Shown in pieces: positions 7,031 through 15,143 of a DNA stretch of 19,279 bases. The notes under the pieces are model-generated. The model searched no databases, was not told the origin of the DNA, and saw only the letters and a list, made by a program, of their open reading frames with translations. Within the stretch, counting starts at the first letter, position 1, and every line of letters begins with the position of its first letter. This stretch comes from Candidatus Poribacteria bacterium (GTDB taxonomy: Bacteria; Poribacteria; WGA-4E; UBA9662), in assembly GCA_002729015.1 (NCBI GenBank), contig PBVO01000036.1, forward strand, positions 1 through 19,279, given 5' to 3'. A program made the position numbers and the translations under genes.

Positions 7031-8065
7031 GTGAGTTTTATGTCTAAACCTCTCTTAACCATAAACAACCTGAAAACACACTTCTTCTTAGATGAAGGTG
7101 TTGTTCAAGCAGTCAATGGAGTTTATTTAGAAATTCCATCCGGTCAAACCTTGGCTATTGTGGGAGAAAGCGGTTCAGGAAAAAGCGTTACGGCTTTCTC
7201 GATCCTACAGCTAATATCTCCACCAGGTCGTATCGTTTGTGGAGATATCATATGGCATAATCGAAATGACCTAGTATTGACTAACTTACCAAGCGAAGGA
7301 AAAACAATGCGCTCAATCAGAGGTCATGAGATTGCCATGATTTTCCAAGAACCGATGACATCTTTGAGTCCAGTTCATACTGTTGGTAATCAGATCATGG
7401 AAGCAATTAGGCTCCACATGAAAACCAACAAAAATTCAGCGAAAAAAAAAGTGATCGACATTATGGGCCGAGTGGGTATTCCAAACCCAACAGAGCGTTT
7501 TAATCAGTATCCTCACCAAATGAGTGGTGGTCTCAGGCAAAGGGCTGTGATCGCCATGGCTCTTTCTTGTCAACCTAAACTTCTTATTGCCGATGAACCT
7601 ACTACCGCCTTAGATGTGACTATCCAAGCTCAAATTTTACAACTGATGCGAGATTTGCAAAAAGATCTGTCAATGTCGATTTTGTTAATTACACATGATC
7701 TTGGTGTCGTGGCTGAAATGGCTGACTATGTTGCTGTCATGTACTCAGGGCGTATAGTCGAACAAGCACAAGTTAGCGAGATTTTTCAATACCCTCAGCA
7801 TCCTTACACTAAAGCTTTACTGAATTCTATTCCAAGACCAGATAAGGCACCAAAAACCAAACTTCGTGCTATAACTGGAACTGTTCCTAGTCCTTTTGAA
7901 AAAATTGATGGTTGTCCATTTCATCCTCGCTGTGAGGAGTTTATATCCGGAGATTGTAACACGGGTCATCCTCCACCATTAACAACTATTAAAAAAAATC
8001 ACCAAGCCGCCTGCGTTAAAAGACAACCACTATTCAAGATTATTAAGAACCAGAAAAGTGAATAA
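7031..8065 (+). CDS. dppD: Oligopeptide-type ABC ATPase, DppD-like
   Basis: A 344-residue ATPase with every expected motif: Walker A GESGSGKS (45-52), Q-loop Gln106, signature MSGGLRQ (164-170), Walker B LLIADEP (184-190), D-loop ALD and switch His222. The OppC/DppD C-terminal extension carries Cys295, Cys301, Cys309 and Cys328, the spacing of the four cysteines that hold a [4Fe-4S] cluster in dipeptide transporters. It powers import through the adjacent permease and pairs with the DppF-like protein. The first possible start is GTG 7031; an in-frame ATG at 7040 (GTGAG just before it) is an equally good choice. It overlaps the next gene by eight bases. The family is certain; the transported ligand is not. 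Confidence 0.9.
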   Translation: MSFMSKPLLTINNLKTHFFLDEGVVQAVNGVYLEIPSGQTLAIVGESGSGKSVTAFSILQLISPPGRIVCGDIIWHNRNDLVLTNLPSEGKTMRSIRGHEIAMIFQEPMTSLSPVHTVGNQIMEAIRLHMKTNKNSAKKKVIDIMGRVGIPNPTERFNQYPHQMSGGLRQRAVIAMALSCQPKLLIADEPTTALDVTIQAQILQLMRDLQKDLSMSILLITHDLGVVAEMADYVAVMYSGRIVEQAQVSEIFQYPQHPYTKALLNSIPRPDKAPKTKLRAITGTVPSPFEKIDGCPFHPRCEEFISGDCNTGHPPPLTTIKKNHQAACVKRQPLFKIIKNQKSE

Positions 8066-9050
8066 AGAAACTGCCAAATTTCCATTACTAGAAGTTCGGG
8101 GGGTGAAAAAACATTTCCCTATTAAAAAAGGGTTTTTTAATAAAGTAGTCGGACAAATAAAAGCAGTAGATGGCGTTAGCTTCGAATTGTACTCAGGCGA
8201 ATGCCTTGGATTAGTAGGAGAAAGTGGTTCAGGGAAAACAACCGTGGGTCGAACTATATTACGTGCCCTAAAGCCAACAGCCGGTGAGGTGATTTTTCAA
8301 ATTAATGGAAAAAGTTATGATTTAGCTAGTCTCGAGACCCACGAATTACGACCACTAAGGCGATACATGCAAATGATTTTTCAAGACCCCTATTCATCTC
8401 TTAATCCTCGTATGACAGTTGCTGAAATTATTGGCGAACCATTATTGGTTAACGGAATGGTTAACAACTCCGAACGAGAAAATATTATTTGCGATTTACT
8501 TGAGCAAGTGGGCCTCAAAACTGAGCATTTACGCCGATATCCTCATGCGTTCAGTGGTGGACAAAGACAACGTATCGGTATTGCTAGAGCATTAGCATTG
8601 AAACCAAAACTAATAGTTGCTGATGAACCTGTTTCTGCTCTTGATGTCTCCGTCCAAGCCCAAGTCTTGAACCTACTACAAGATTTGCAAAGTGCCTTTA
8701 AATTAACTTATTTGTTTATCGCTCATGATTTAAGTGTTGTAGGACACATATCAGATCGAATTGCTGTCATGTATGCTGGTCGTTTAGTAGAATTAGGTTC
8801 TGCCAGAGAAATCATGACAAAACCCAATCACCCTTATACTGAAGCTCTCTTGGAAGCGGTCCCAATGCCAGATCCTATAATTAAACCCGATCGTCAGCTT
8901 TTATCGGGGGAAGTAGCTGACCCATCCAACTTACCAACTGGTTGCGTGTTTCATCCTCGCTGCTCGAAAGTTGAAGAACGTTGTCGAGTCGAGCGACCGG
9001 ATTTACGAGAAATTTCTCCCGGCAATTTTTCCCGTTGCCACTTATCTTAG
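8058..9050 (+). CDS. dppF: Oligopeptide-type ABC ATPase, DppF-like
   Basis: A 330-residue ATPase that partners the preceding DppD-like protein. It shows Walker A GESGSGKT (54-61), Q-loop Gln109 in [11 protein letters not shown], signature FSGGQRQ (165-171), Walker B LIVADEP (185-191) and His223. Its C-terminal extension has Cys296, Cys302, Cys309 and Cys327, again a possible [4Fe-4S] site. The start is GTG 8058, inside the end of the upstream gene, and no other start precedes the conserved region; the overlap implies coupled translation. The gene ends four bases from the stop of the convergent TIM-barrel pseudogene, with no obvious terminator between them. Confidence 0.9.
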   Translation: MNKETAKFPLLEVRGVKKHFPIKKGFFNKVVGQIKAVDGVSFELYSGECLGLVGESGSGKTTVGRTILRALKPTAGEVIFQINGKSYDLASLETHELRPLRRYMQMIFQDPYSSLNPRMTVAEIIGEPLLVNGMVNNSERENIICDLLEQVGLKTEHLRRYPHAFSGGQRQRIGIARALALKPKLIVADEPVSALDVSVQAQVLNLLQDLQSAFKLTYLFIAHDLSVVGHISDRIAVMYAGRLVELGSAREIMTKPNHPYTEALLEAVPMPDPIIKPDRQLLSGEVADPSNLPTGCVFHPRCSKVEERCRVERPDLREISPGNFSRCHLS

Positions 9051-9054
9051 ACAA

Positions 9055-9957
9055 CTAATCAAGACAATCCAACAAATAATGACGACTATTTATCGCATCG
9101 GTTAATGGATCGTTAGAAGGCGTATTTTCTAGTAGAAGATCCCCTTGATAATTACTCTGATTAAGTTTCCGTATAATAGACCTTAAATCAACCCAACCAT
9201 CTTCTAACTCAGTTAGCACCCCATCAGTTGTCTTTTGTTTAAAGTGAACAGAAGTTAGATCCTTCATCTGAATGCTTCTCCAGAATGCAGATAAATCGTC
9301 TTTTACAGATCCATCAGGTTGATACGAATTAGCTTCATCATAAGTCAAAACTACTGGAGTATGTTCAATTAGCTTAATTAAGTCAGTAGCTGGCTGAACA
9401 GCATTTTCGACAGCAAAAATCGTTGGGGGGGACAAATTTAGGTAGCGGTTGATATTACTTTTCGCCGTTTCAAAATCTACAGAAATAGGACTTGTCAAGT
9501 CTACTAGCCGTAACCTAGGTGATTGTGGACAAAATAGTTAAGATAGCCGTTTTGCCTGTTTAATAAAATTATTATCAGCTAATAAATCATCTGGTTGAGA
9601 TAGCCAAGGGTGAGAAATCGCATAACTAAACCGAAAAGGGAAAATTTTTGCGACGAAATCTCCAAATTGTTGGAATAGTTGTTGATGTTCGACGACAAAT
9701 TCTTTTTTTTCAGTTGATTGCCAAATGCTTCTGCAGATTTCTTCCCACTCTTCCGTGTTATAATTTCTCATAACATCTTTCAATTTTTCCAACAAGTCAC
9801 CAAACATTGATTGACGTAAATAATCACCGTCCCGCACTTCAAATTGGGTAAAACCATTCTGGCCAAATTGTTGTGCTAAATCAATAAATGAGTCTCCTTG
9901 ATCCATTCTTTGGGCCCAGATATTGGTGACAATTCCGATTTTTTCATACATGTTCAA
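9055..9957 (-). pseudogene. Sugar phosphate isomerase/epimerase (xylose isomerase-like TIM barrel), interrupted by an in-frame TAA
   Basis: Two open pieces lie in exactly the same frame: codons 1-139 (9957 to the TAA at 9540-9538) and, after that TAA, an uninterrupted frame to the true stop at 9057-9055. Read through, they give about 299 codons, the normal size for an AP-endonuclease-2/xylose-isomerase-like barrel. The sequence continues smoothly across the stop (AKRLS, stop, LFCPQSPRLRLVDL), including the family's 'R.VDL' strand. The second part holds FAVENAV, LTYDEANSY, a VHFKQK strand and LLLENTPSNDP, typical metal-site strands. A single substitution explains the damage; no frameshift is present. 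The two halves cannot each fold as a barrel. The gene follows the PhyH gene by 23 bases and probably acted on its pathway. The start is TTG 9957 (AAGG six bases before) or ATG 9951. Confidence 0.8.
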
Positions 9958-9980
9958 TCTTCACCTTAACTGATTTTTAT

Positions 9981-11087
9981 TTAATGTAAGTTGAGCCAAC
10001 TATTATGATTGGGTGTTAATCTCCACCAGTCTTCTGTGAAAGATTTTGCTTGATGGTACGTGATTTTTCCCAGATCTGCGTAAGTATAAGGTACACCATT
10101 ATTGGTCACATAAGCTAGTGCTCGATCCCACATAGATGACCACAAGTAAGAATTACAAAGTTCAGTTTCAGGTGATTCGCGGCTACGTGCAATAAAACCA
10201 GGAAGAAAAGGACGACCACATGATTGTTTCGGTGGCAAATATCGAAAATTAAAAGCCCAACGATATTCGTCTTGACTATTATTTGGGGATGAAGCATGAA
10301 GTACCTTATTATCTAAAAACACTACATCACCAGGTTTAACCTCTAATTTAATTGACTTCTCAACTATACTCGGTGGAATTTCTTTCAGTAAACCTAATTG
10401 ATGCGACTCTGGAACTACCATCAAACAACCATTTTCTTGATGAGCTTGAGTTATCGGTATCCAAGCATTTACGATCCTACTATCCAGCGAATCGCTTAAA
10501 CCGGCGACAGCATCCATATGCCAATTCGTTTGCCCTACTTGAAAATTGTAAAACACATCTTCGGCAGGAGATCTTTGTCGAGTAATTTTTGCTATATTTT
10601 CTGCTTTCATCAAATGCGGGTTAGATAACTTGATATTGAGATGATAAATAGGCGAAGCATAAACTTCGCTGCCAATAAGTTCTTCAATTACATCTAACAA
10701 CTTGGTGTGCCGAACAAAATCAAATAGTGGGGGTATCTGAGCAGAAGGTAGATCTCTACGGTATTGATAATCAGGTGAATAAATGTTCAAGACAGGATCT
10801 AAGTGGTGCAAGGCTCTTCCACCACTAGCACCTATCAAGGTAGCAAAACGGTCAGGAAAATCTAATTCAGGATAGTTACCTAATAAAGAGTCTAATTGGC
10901 TTTTATCAACACCCTTTGCTTCGATCAGAAAAATTTCAGCAAGTGCGTCGATGAGTTTCTGATATTCAAATACAAGTGGTAAGATATCATTCTGCCAATT
11001 AAGTAGATTTTCTATAACTAAATAGCCATCGTGATTGAATATTGATCTATGATCTAAAGACGAAGAACCTGACATCATATTTGACAT
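9981..11087 (-). CDS. Phytanoyl-CoA dioxygenase family (PhyH) protein
   Basis: A 368-residue Fe(II)/2-oxoglutarate-dependent oxygenase with a double-stranded beta-helix core. The iron triad is visible: His190 and Asp192 in NWHMDAV, and His264 in NKVLHASSP; Arg276 is well placed to bind 2-oxoglutarate. ENGCLMVVPESHQLG (218-232) and VKPGDVVFLDN (250-260) are standard PhyH strands. The family hydroxylates diverse small molecules and acyl-CoA thioesters, so the substrate is open. The C-terminal 80 residues, with several Trp and Tyr, extend beyond the core. It lies 24 bases after the TPP-enzyme gene and 23 before the TIM-barrel gene, as an operon member. There are alternative starts at Met4 and Met5. 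Confidence 0.85.
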   Translation of the reverse strand: MSNMMSGSSSLDHRSIFNHDGYLVIENLLNWQNDILPLVFEYQKLIDALAEIFLIEAKGVDKSQLDSLLGNYPELDFPDRFATLIGASGGRALHHLDPVLNIYSPDYQYRRDLPSAQIPPLFDFVRHTKLLDVIEELIGSEVYASPIYHLNIKLSNPHLMKAENIAKITRQRSPAEDVFYNFQVGQTNWHMDAVAGLSDSLDSRIVNAWIPITQAHQENGCLMVVPESHQLGLLKEIPPSIVEKSIKLEVKPGDVVFLDNKVLHASSPNNSQDEYRWAFNFRYLPPKQSCGRPFLPGFIARSRESPETELCNSYLWSSMWDRALAYVTNNGVPYTYADLGKITYHQAKSFTEDWWRLTPNHNSWLNLH

Positions 11088-11111
11088 TTAGACTTATCAG
11101 CGATTTTCACG

Positions 11112-12746
11112 CTACGGACGAGATCGTTGAGCCTCCATGTTCGAATGAACATCAATTAAAACAGTTTTCCCATCAAAGTTTAGCTGCTGCGCCTCTTTCA
11201 AAGCTTCCGCCATTTCATGTGGTTGTTTAACTACTAAACCAGTAGCACCCATCCCTTGAGCCATTTGGGCATAATCACCTTTCATTTTTGTCGCACCAAA
11301 ACGTTGGTAAGCAACAGGCATGTGTAAGGACGTCCCGATGGGATACGTAGCCATTCCACTATTATTCAGAACAACAGTCGTAATCGGCGTTTGGCAACGA
11401 ACAGCAGTTTCTAAATCTAATCCAGACATCCCAAAAGCCGCATCCCCCATAAGGTTTAGGCAAAACTTACTGGGTTGTGCCAGCTTGGCTCCAATCATCA
11501 GTGGGATACTAAAGCCAAGATGAGTTGTCTTACCCCAACCGATGTAACTATGAGGAACGGTGGCTGGGTAGAAGGGAACGATACAATCTCTAGGTGCTCC
11601 AGCGTCATGAGTAATGATACTATTTTCTAAATTCAGATTTTGTATAATTTCATAAATAACTCGATAAGTATTCAATGGCACCTCATTGGATGTCAATAAC
11701 GGTTTCCATTGGTTCATCCATTCGTGTTTCAACCGGCTAATTTCCTTGGTTGCATCTATGGGTTGGACCGATCTAGATTGAAATTCGTCCAAAAGAGATT
11801 CTAAAGTCAATTTAGCATCACCAGCTAGGCCAATTTTGACTGAGTAGTCCTTATTGATGTCTTCCGGACTTTCAGTGTTATGAATAATATCTTTATTATC
11901 AGGAATTGATTGTCCGTAAGGTGTACGTGTCAGACTGGAACCTAAAGCTAATAGAACATCTGATTCCTGAATCCACCGATATCCCGGCAAAGTAGTAGCC
12001 CCACTACCAGATCCAAGAGATTGAGGATGCCGTTCGTCAAATGCTGATTTCCCACCCATAGTACAAAAAACAGGTATACCTGTTGCTTCAGCGAAACTCT
12101 TCAGCACCCGACTTCCACCAGCTAATAGTACGCCCATTCCAGCCCAAATAACGGGTTTTTCTGCATCCAATAACAAATCGATTGCTTGTTTAACGTCAGT
12201 CGAATCTGGACGCTGTGCGTATCGTTTAGGTGGGATATAATTAATGCTTTTATAAGATAATTTTTGACTACCAACATCAGCAGGAATTTCGATAATTACT
12301 GGACCAGGCCGACCATTCCTAAGATGATGAAATGCCCTTCTCATAACATTGACTGTTTGATCCGCATTCGTAATCACTTCAGCGTGGGTAGTAACAGTTT
12401 CAAAAGTTTTCACAGCAGAGAAATTAGGACGGACAGCATATTCACTCAGTCGAGGTCCTGCCGGTAAATAAAGAATAGGTACGTTATCACTAAAAGCTTG
12501 GGCCACCCCCCCCATCGAATTTTCTGCTCCTGGACCACTTTGAGTTAAGGCTACGCCAAAACTCTTTCGGTCGCTAATTCTGCTAAATCCATCTGCAGCC
12601 ATTAATGCACCGCGCTCTTGGCGAAACATAACAGGACGAATATTTGCTTTAGCTAATTCTTCGATTAGAGGATTCGAGGGGAAACAAGTGATGAAATTCA
12701 CCCCTTCAGCTTTTAGAATTTTAGTTATAGCCTGTATTGTATTCAT
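11112..12746 (-). CDS. Thiamine-pyrophosphate enzyme, acetolactate synthase/2-hydroxyacyl lyase-like
   Basis: A 544-residue protein (from ATG 12746) with the three domains of the decarboxylase-type TPP family: the Pyr domain (about 1-165, with the cofactor-activating Glu44 in FRQERGALMAADGFSR), the central domain (about 180-325) and the PP domain (about 365-540), with the Mg-TPP motif running from GDA at 434-436 to NN at 461-462. Relatives include acetolactate synthase, benzoylformate decarboxylase, oxalyl-CoA decarboxylase and 2-hydroxyacyl-CoA lyase. Sequence alone does not choose between them. No acetolactate synthase small subunit is nearby, so a biosynthetic role is unlikely. Being directly followed by a PhyH gene suggests cleavage of a 2-hydroxyacyl or 2-oxo compound. 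An in-frame TTG at 12770, with AGG close before it, is a possible longer start. Confidence 0.83.
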   Translation of the reverse strand: MNTIQAITKILKAEGVNFITCFPSNPLIEELAKANIRPVMFRQERGALMAADGFSRISDRKSFGVALTQSGPGAENSMGGVAQAFSDNVPILYLPAGPRLSEYAVRPNFSAVKTFETVTTHAEVITNADQTVNVMRRAFHHLRNGRPGPVIIEIPADVGSQKLSYKSINYIPPKRYAQRPDSTDVKQAIDLLLDAEKPVIWAGMGVLLAGGSRVLKSFAEATGIPVFCTMGGKSAFDERHPQSLGSGSGATTLPGYRWIQESDVLLALGSSLTRTPYGQSIPDNKDIIHNTESPEDINKDYSVKIGLAGDAKLTLESLLDEFQSRSVQPIDATKEISRLKHEWMNQWKPLLTSNEVPLNTYRVIYEIIQNLNLENSIITHDAGAPRDCIVPFYPATVPHSYIGWGKTTHLGFSIPLMIGAKLAQPSKFCLNLMGDAAFGMSGLDLETAVRCQTPITTVVLNNSGMATYPIGTSLHMPVAYQRFGATKMKGDYAQMAQGMGATGLVVKQPHEMAEALKEAQQLNFDGKTVLIDVHSNMEAQRSRP

Positions 12747-12771
12747 TAATAAATTTGCTTGCTTTACCAAG

Positions 12772-12808
12772 AAAACCTGATAGCTTTACTTCCAAAAATT
12801 CAGGTTTT
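12772..12808 (-). repeat. Inverted repeat between the LamG gene and the TPP-enzyme gene
   Basis: AAAACCTGA (12772-12780) is exactly complementary to TCAGGTTTT (12800-12808), with a 19-base loop. A competing small hairpin, CCAAAA (12792-12797) with TTTTGG (12805-12810), uses the same arm. On the minus strand the second arm ends in TTTTC, so it may be a weak terminator for the sulfatase-LamG transcript. It may also be a leader structure that hides the AGG before the possible TTG start at 12770. Confidence 0.4.
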
Positions 12809-12815
12809 GGAATGA

Positions 12816-13607
12816 TTATTGATTTACCTTAAGATGGCCCCAATTTGTTGCTAATTTGATTTGGGGATCAACAGCAAACGGATTTACTGGTCCTGTAGAA
12901 AGGTATTTAGCTTCTTTATCATTTAGGGCTCTGTGATAAAGAAGAAACTCGTCCATTAAGCCTTTGAAAGCCCAATTTGGACCAGTTGGACCATCGAAAG
13001 CACCAGCTTCCGATCCTATTCCGATGAACCCATATCGAGTGATAGCTTTCCCCATAACCTTATGTGGTACAGCTGTTTCTGCATCAAGCTTTCCATCCAC
13101 ATAAATCCGCTTATTTTTCCCATCATAGGTCGCGAGCACATGATGCCATTTATCATCGGTAATTTTCTTTTTCCCATGCCAATCATGTATTCCACAACAG
13201 GTATCAAACGCAATAAAATCATTATTTCCCAGTTGATCATCTCCAACACCAAAACGAAAAAATTCACTTCGGTCCCAAGAGGCGATCATCCCACGACTCG
13301 GAGCCCTAACCCAAGCCATAATAGAAAATTCTTCAATATTAGCTTTGGAATAGTGATGGTTCCGAACCGAAATATAGTCAGGTGCTGCCCCTTTAAATTC
13401 CATAGCTTGTCCAACTTTACCTTTGACAGTCTTTTGACTACCCTTTATAACACCGTGGTTTTTGTTACCAGATAGATCCTTAATTTCCTTTCCGGTGATG
13501 GTTTTCTTATCAAAACTATAGTGGATGATCAACCCTTTTTTATTCACCTGAGCATCAATTGAAAGAACACAGAAAACTAAAATGATCATTAAAACGCGAA
13601 ATGGCAT
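12816..13607 (-). CDS. Secreted LamG (concanavalin A-like) domain protein
   Basis: A 263-residue exported protein. Residues 1-19 form a signal peptide (basic start, hydrophobic MIILVFCVLSI, cleavage near DAQ). A single LamG/Laminin_G_3 jelly-roll fills about 22-240, from LIIHYSFDKK and DLSGNKNHG through EFSIMAWVRAP, DDKWHHVLATYDG and IYVDGKLD to FKGLMDEFLLYHRALNDKE. Such domains bind carbohydrate or protein surfaces, and no catalytic residues of a glycosidase are evident. After it, NPFAVDPQIKLATNWGHLK forms a short tail of a kind I recall at the end of LamG proteins in Poribacteria-like genomes. A strong ribosome-binding site (GGAGG) lies in the last codons of the sulfatase gene, five bases away, so the two are coupled and probably act on the same polymer or surface. 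Confidence 0.85.
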   Translation of the reverse strand: MPFRVLMIILVFCVLSIDAQVNKKGLIIHYSFDKKTITGKEIKDLSGNKNHGVIKGSQKTVKGKVGQAMEFKGAAPDYISVRNHHYSKANIEEFSIMAWVRAPSRGMIASWDRSEFFRFGVGDDQLGNNDFIAFDTCCGIHDWHGKKKITDDKWHHVLATYDGKNKRIYVDGKLDAETAVPHKVMGKAITRYGFIGIGSEAGAFDGPTGPNWAFKGLMDEFLLYHRALNDKEAKYLSTGPVNPFAVDPQIKLATNWGHLKVNQ

Positions 13608-13612
13608 AACAT

Positions 13613-14938
13613 TTACACCTCCATTGATTTAATAAGCTTAGATTTCAAGGCTTCAAAAGGAGCTATATACTCTAGTTCATTGATCAGATTTACCATTTCA
13701 TTTGGATCAGTCTGAAGATCAAAAAATTGTTCACGATTGTTGCCTTGATTATACAAAATATACTTGTAACGGTTATCTTGAATCGCTCGGCTATTGGTAC
13801 TTTCAATCAACAAATTTCGTCTCCATTTGGAATCACTTTGAGCTAACGTTAAAGGACGAAGACTTCTACCATTCAGTTCATTTGGTATATCAATTTCAGC
13901 ATAATCACATAATGTAGGCAACAAATCCAGCCCATTAGAAACCAGATGTGTTTTGTCGACACTCCCTTCTTTACTTTCACCCAAAAAAGAAATAATTAAC
14001 GGAATTCGTGTGGCTTCTTCATAAGGAAAAGTTTTATGCTCCATCTTCCTTGCTCCATCATGATCTCCATGATCGCTAGTGAAAATGATAACTGTATCCT
14101 GTTCTAAACCAGACTGTCTTAAGGCGCGAAGAACACGACCAATCTGCTCATCTACCATCTCTGTTAACCGACCATAAGCCCATCTATGCAAACGCCAATC
14201 TTGGTCAGTCCAATTTTTTCTCACGATAGAGCGAAACTGACGTTGCCTCAATATTTTTTTTACCATTGAAGGTTCATCATTCCAAGGCTGATGATTGATT
14301 GGCAGTTCGGGGCATAACTTATGCCAAAATAAGTCTTCACTAATATTAGGTGGTTTTTCTAATGCTCGATCCAACGTACTGATTTCAATTTTTCCGTTCT
14401 CTACTAATTTATATGCTTCGTCTTGATAGGAACTGATTTTCGGTAAAGCTGAGCGGATAGCCATATAGCATATATCATGTGGATTGATAAAAGACGCCAC
14501 CAAAAAAAATGGCTTTTTTCTATCCCTTTGAGTCAGGAATTTAGCGCAGACATCAGCACATTCATTCCTTTGATCAGTTGTAAGAACGGAAAAGCCACAG
14601 TCCTCAGCACTAGCATTCGGAAAGTGATGTTTCCCTGCAAAGTAGGTCTCATATCCAGCGTTATTAAGTAAATTTCCAATTGTTTTTTTGATGATTTTTG
14701 GCGAAATTGGTGGATTTACACTTATGGGAGGATGCAGACCAATTTCACTAGGCATCCGGCCTGTCATTAAGCTAAACCGAGAAGCCAAGCAAACAGGGAA
14801 TGTGCAATAAGCCTTTTCAAATCGTTGTCCTCTCTGAGCTATACTGTCCATAGCTGGTGTCTGGAAATACTGATTACCAGCGCAACTCATCATTGTTGCA
14901 CTCTGTTGGTCCGTCAAAATTAACAGGATATTAGGCAT
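13613..14938 (-). CDS. Sulfatase (arylsulfatase family, S1 type)
   Basis: A 441-residue alkaline-phosphatase-fold hydrolase of sulfate esters. It opens with MPNILLILTDQQ (metal residue Asp10), then PVCLASRFSLMTGR (48-61). Cys50 is the predicted formylglycine residue, but the motif reads C-L-A-S-R rather than the usual C-x-P-S-R. Further active-site landmarks are GKHH (102-105), NPHD (152-155) and TSDHGDHDG (287-295, with Asp289 and His290). The C-terminal region, with FFDLQTDPNEMVNL, is standard. No signal peptide is present, so the enzyme is cytoplasmic and would act on imported small sulfated molecules. No maturation enzyme (FGE or anSME) is in the window. The gene is coupled to the LamG gene downstream. 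The substrate is unknown. Confidence 0.9.
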   Translation of the reverse strand: MPNILLILTDQQSATMMSCAGNQYFQTPAMDSIAQRGQRFEKAYCTFPVCLASRFSLMTGRMPSEIGLHPPISVNPPISPKIIKKTIGNLLNNAGYETYFAGKHHFPNASAEDCGFSVLTTDQRNECADVCAKFLTQRDRKKPFFLVASFINPHDICYMAIRSALPKISSYQDEAYKLVENGKIEISTLDRALEKPPNISEDLFWHKLCPELPINHQPWNDEPSMVKKILRQRQFRSIVRKNWTDQDWRLHRWAYGRLTEMVDEQIGRVLRALRQSGLEQDTVIIFTSDHGDHDGARKMEHKTFPYEEATRIPLIISFLGESKEGSVDKTHLVSNGLDLLPTLCDYAEIDIPNELNGRSLRPLTLAQSDSKWRRNLLIESTNSRAIQDNRYKYILYNQGNNREQFFDLQTDPNEMVNLINELEYIAPFEALKSKLIKSMEV

Positions 14939-15140
14939 GAATATGGATTAATTGTCAGTGTAAAGTTGGCCTTAGTCGATTATAATAGACCACAAATTTC
15001 TGGTATCTCTACCATTACTAAGGTTGATTTATTTGGATATGATTGAATTTCGAATCTCTATCGATATGGTGCAATTTTTTCTGATCAAGTAGCACCCTCA
15101 ACTGATTTAGTACGCTTTGATCCGTTGATCATAATGATTA
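14939..15140 (-). other. Intergenic leader of the sulfatase gene
   Basis: About 200 bases without a gene. A minus-strand TATAAT (14984-14979), about 40 bases before the sulfatase ATG, could be a -10 box, but there is no good -35 partner. The distal end meets the Fur-like site listed separately. No ribosome-binding site is obvious before the ATG. Confidence 0.3.
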
Positions 15141-15143
15141 TCA
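15129..15143. promoter_or_regulatory. Fur-box-like palindrome
   Basis: TCATAATGATTATCA matches the Fur 7-1-7 consensus TGATAATNATTATCA at 13 of 14 defined positions. The surrounding bases extend the alternating ATCAT/ATGAT pattern (15128-15150), as in natural overlapping Fur sites. It overlaps the stop codon of the upstream PhyH gene and lies about 190 bases before the sulfatase ATG. It might therefore control a promoter for sulfatase-LamG in response to iron. In AT-rich DNA a chance match is possible, and no Fur gene is in the window. Confidence 0.4.

Noticed and set aside
9051..9054. Bidirectional terminator between the convergent dppF-like and TIM-barrel genes
   Set aside because: Only four bases separate the stops, and no GC-rich hairpin with a T-tract is visible on either side.
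9055..9957. Two separate small genes (9538-9957 and 9055-9498)
   Set aside because: They share one frame, neither half is a complete barrel, the second would need a TTG start with no ribosome-binding site, and the conserved strand spanning the join continues in the intervening codons.
11112..12746. Acetolactate synthase large subunit of branched-chain amino acid synthesis
   Set aside because: There is no small subunit or ilv gene nearby, and the PhyH and sulfatase neighbours point to another role. The broad family call is kept instead.
13062..13475. A 137-codon open frame on the plus strand opposite the LamG gene
   Set aside because: It is antisense to a well-supported gene with a signal peptide and a clear domain, and it has a composition typical of a shadow frame.
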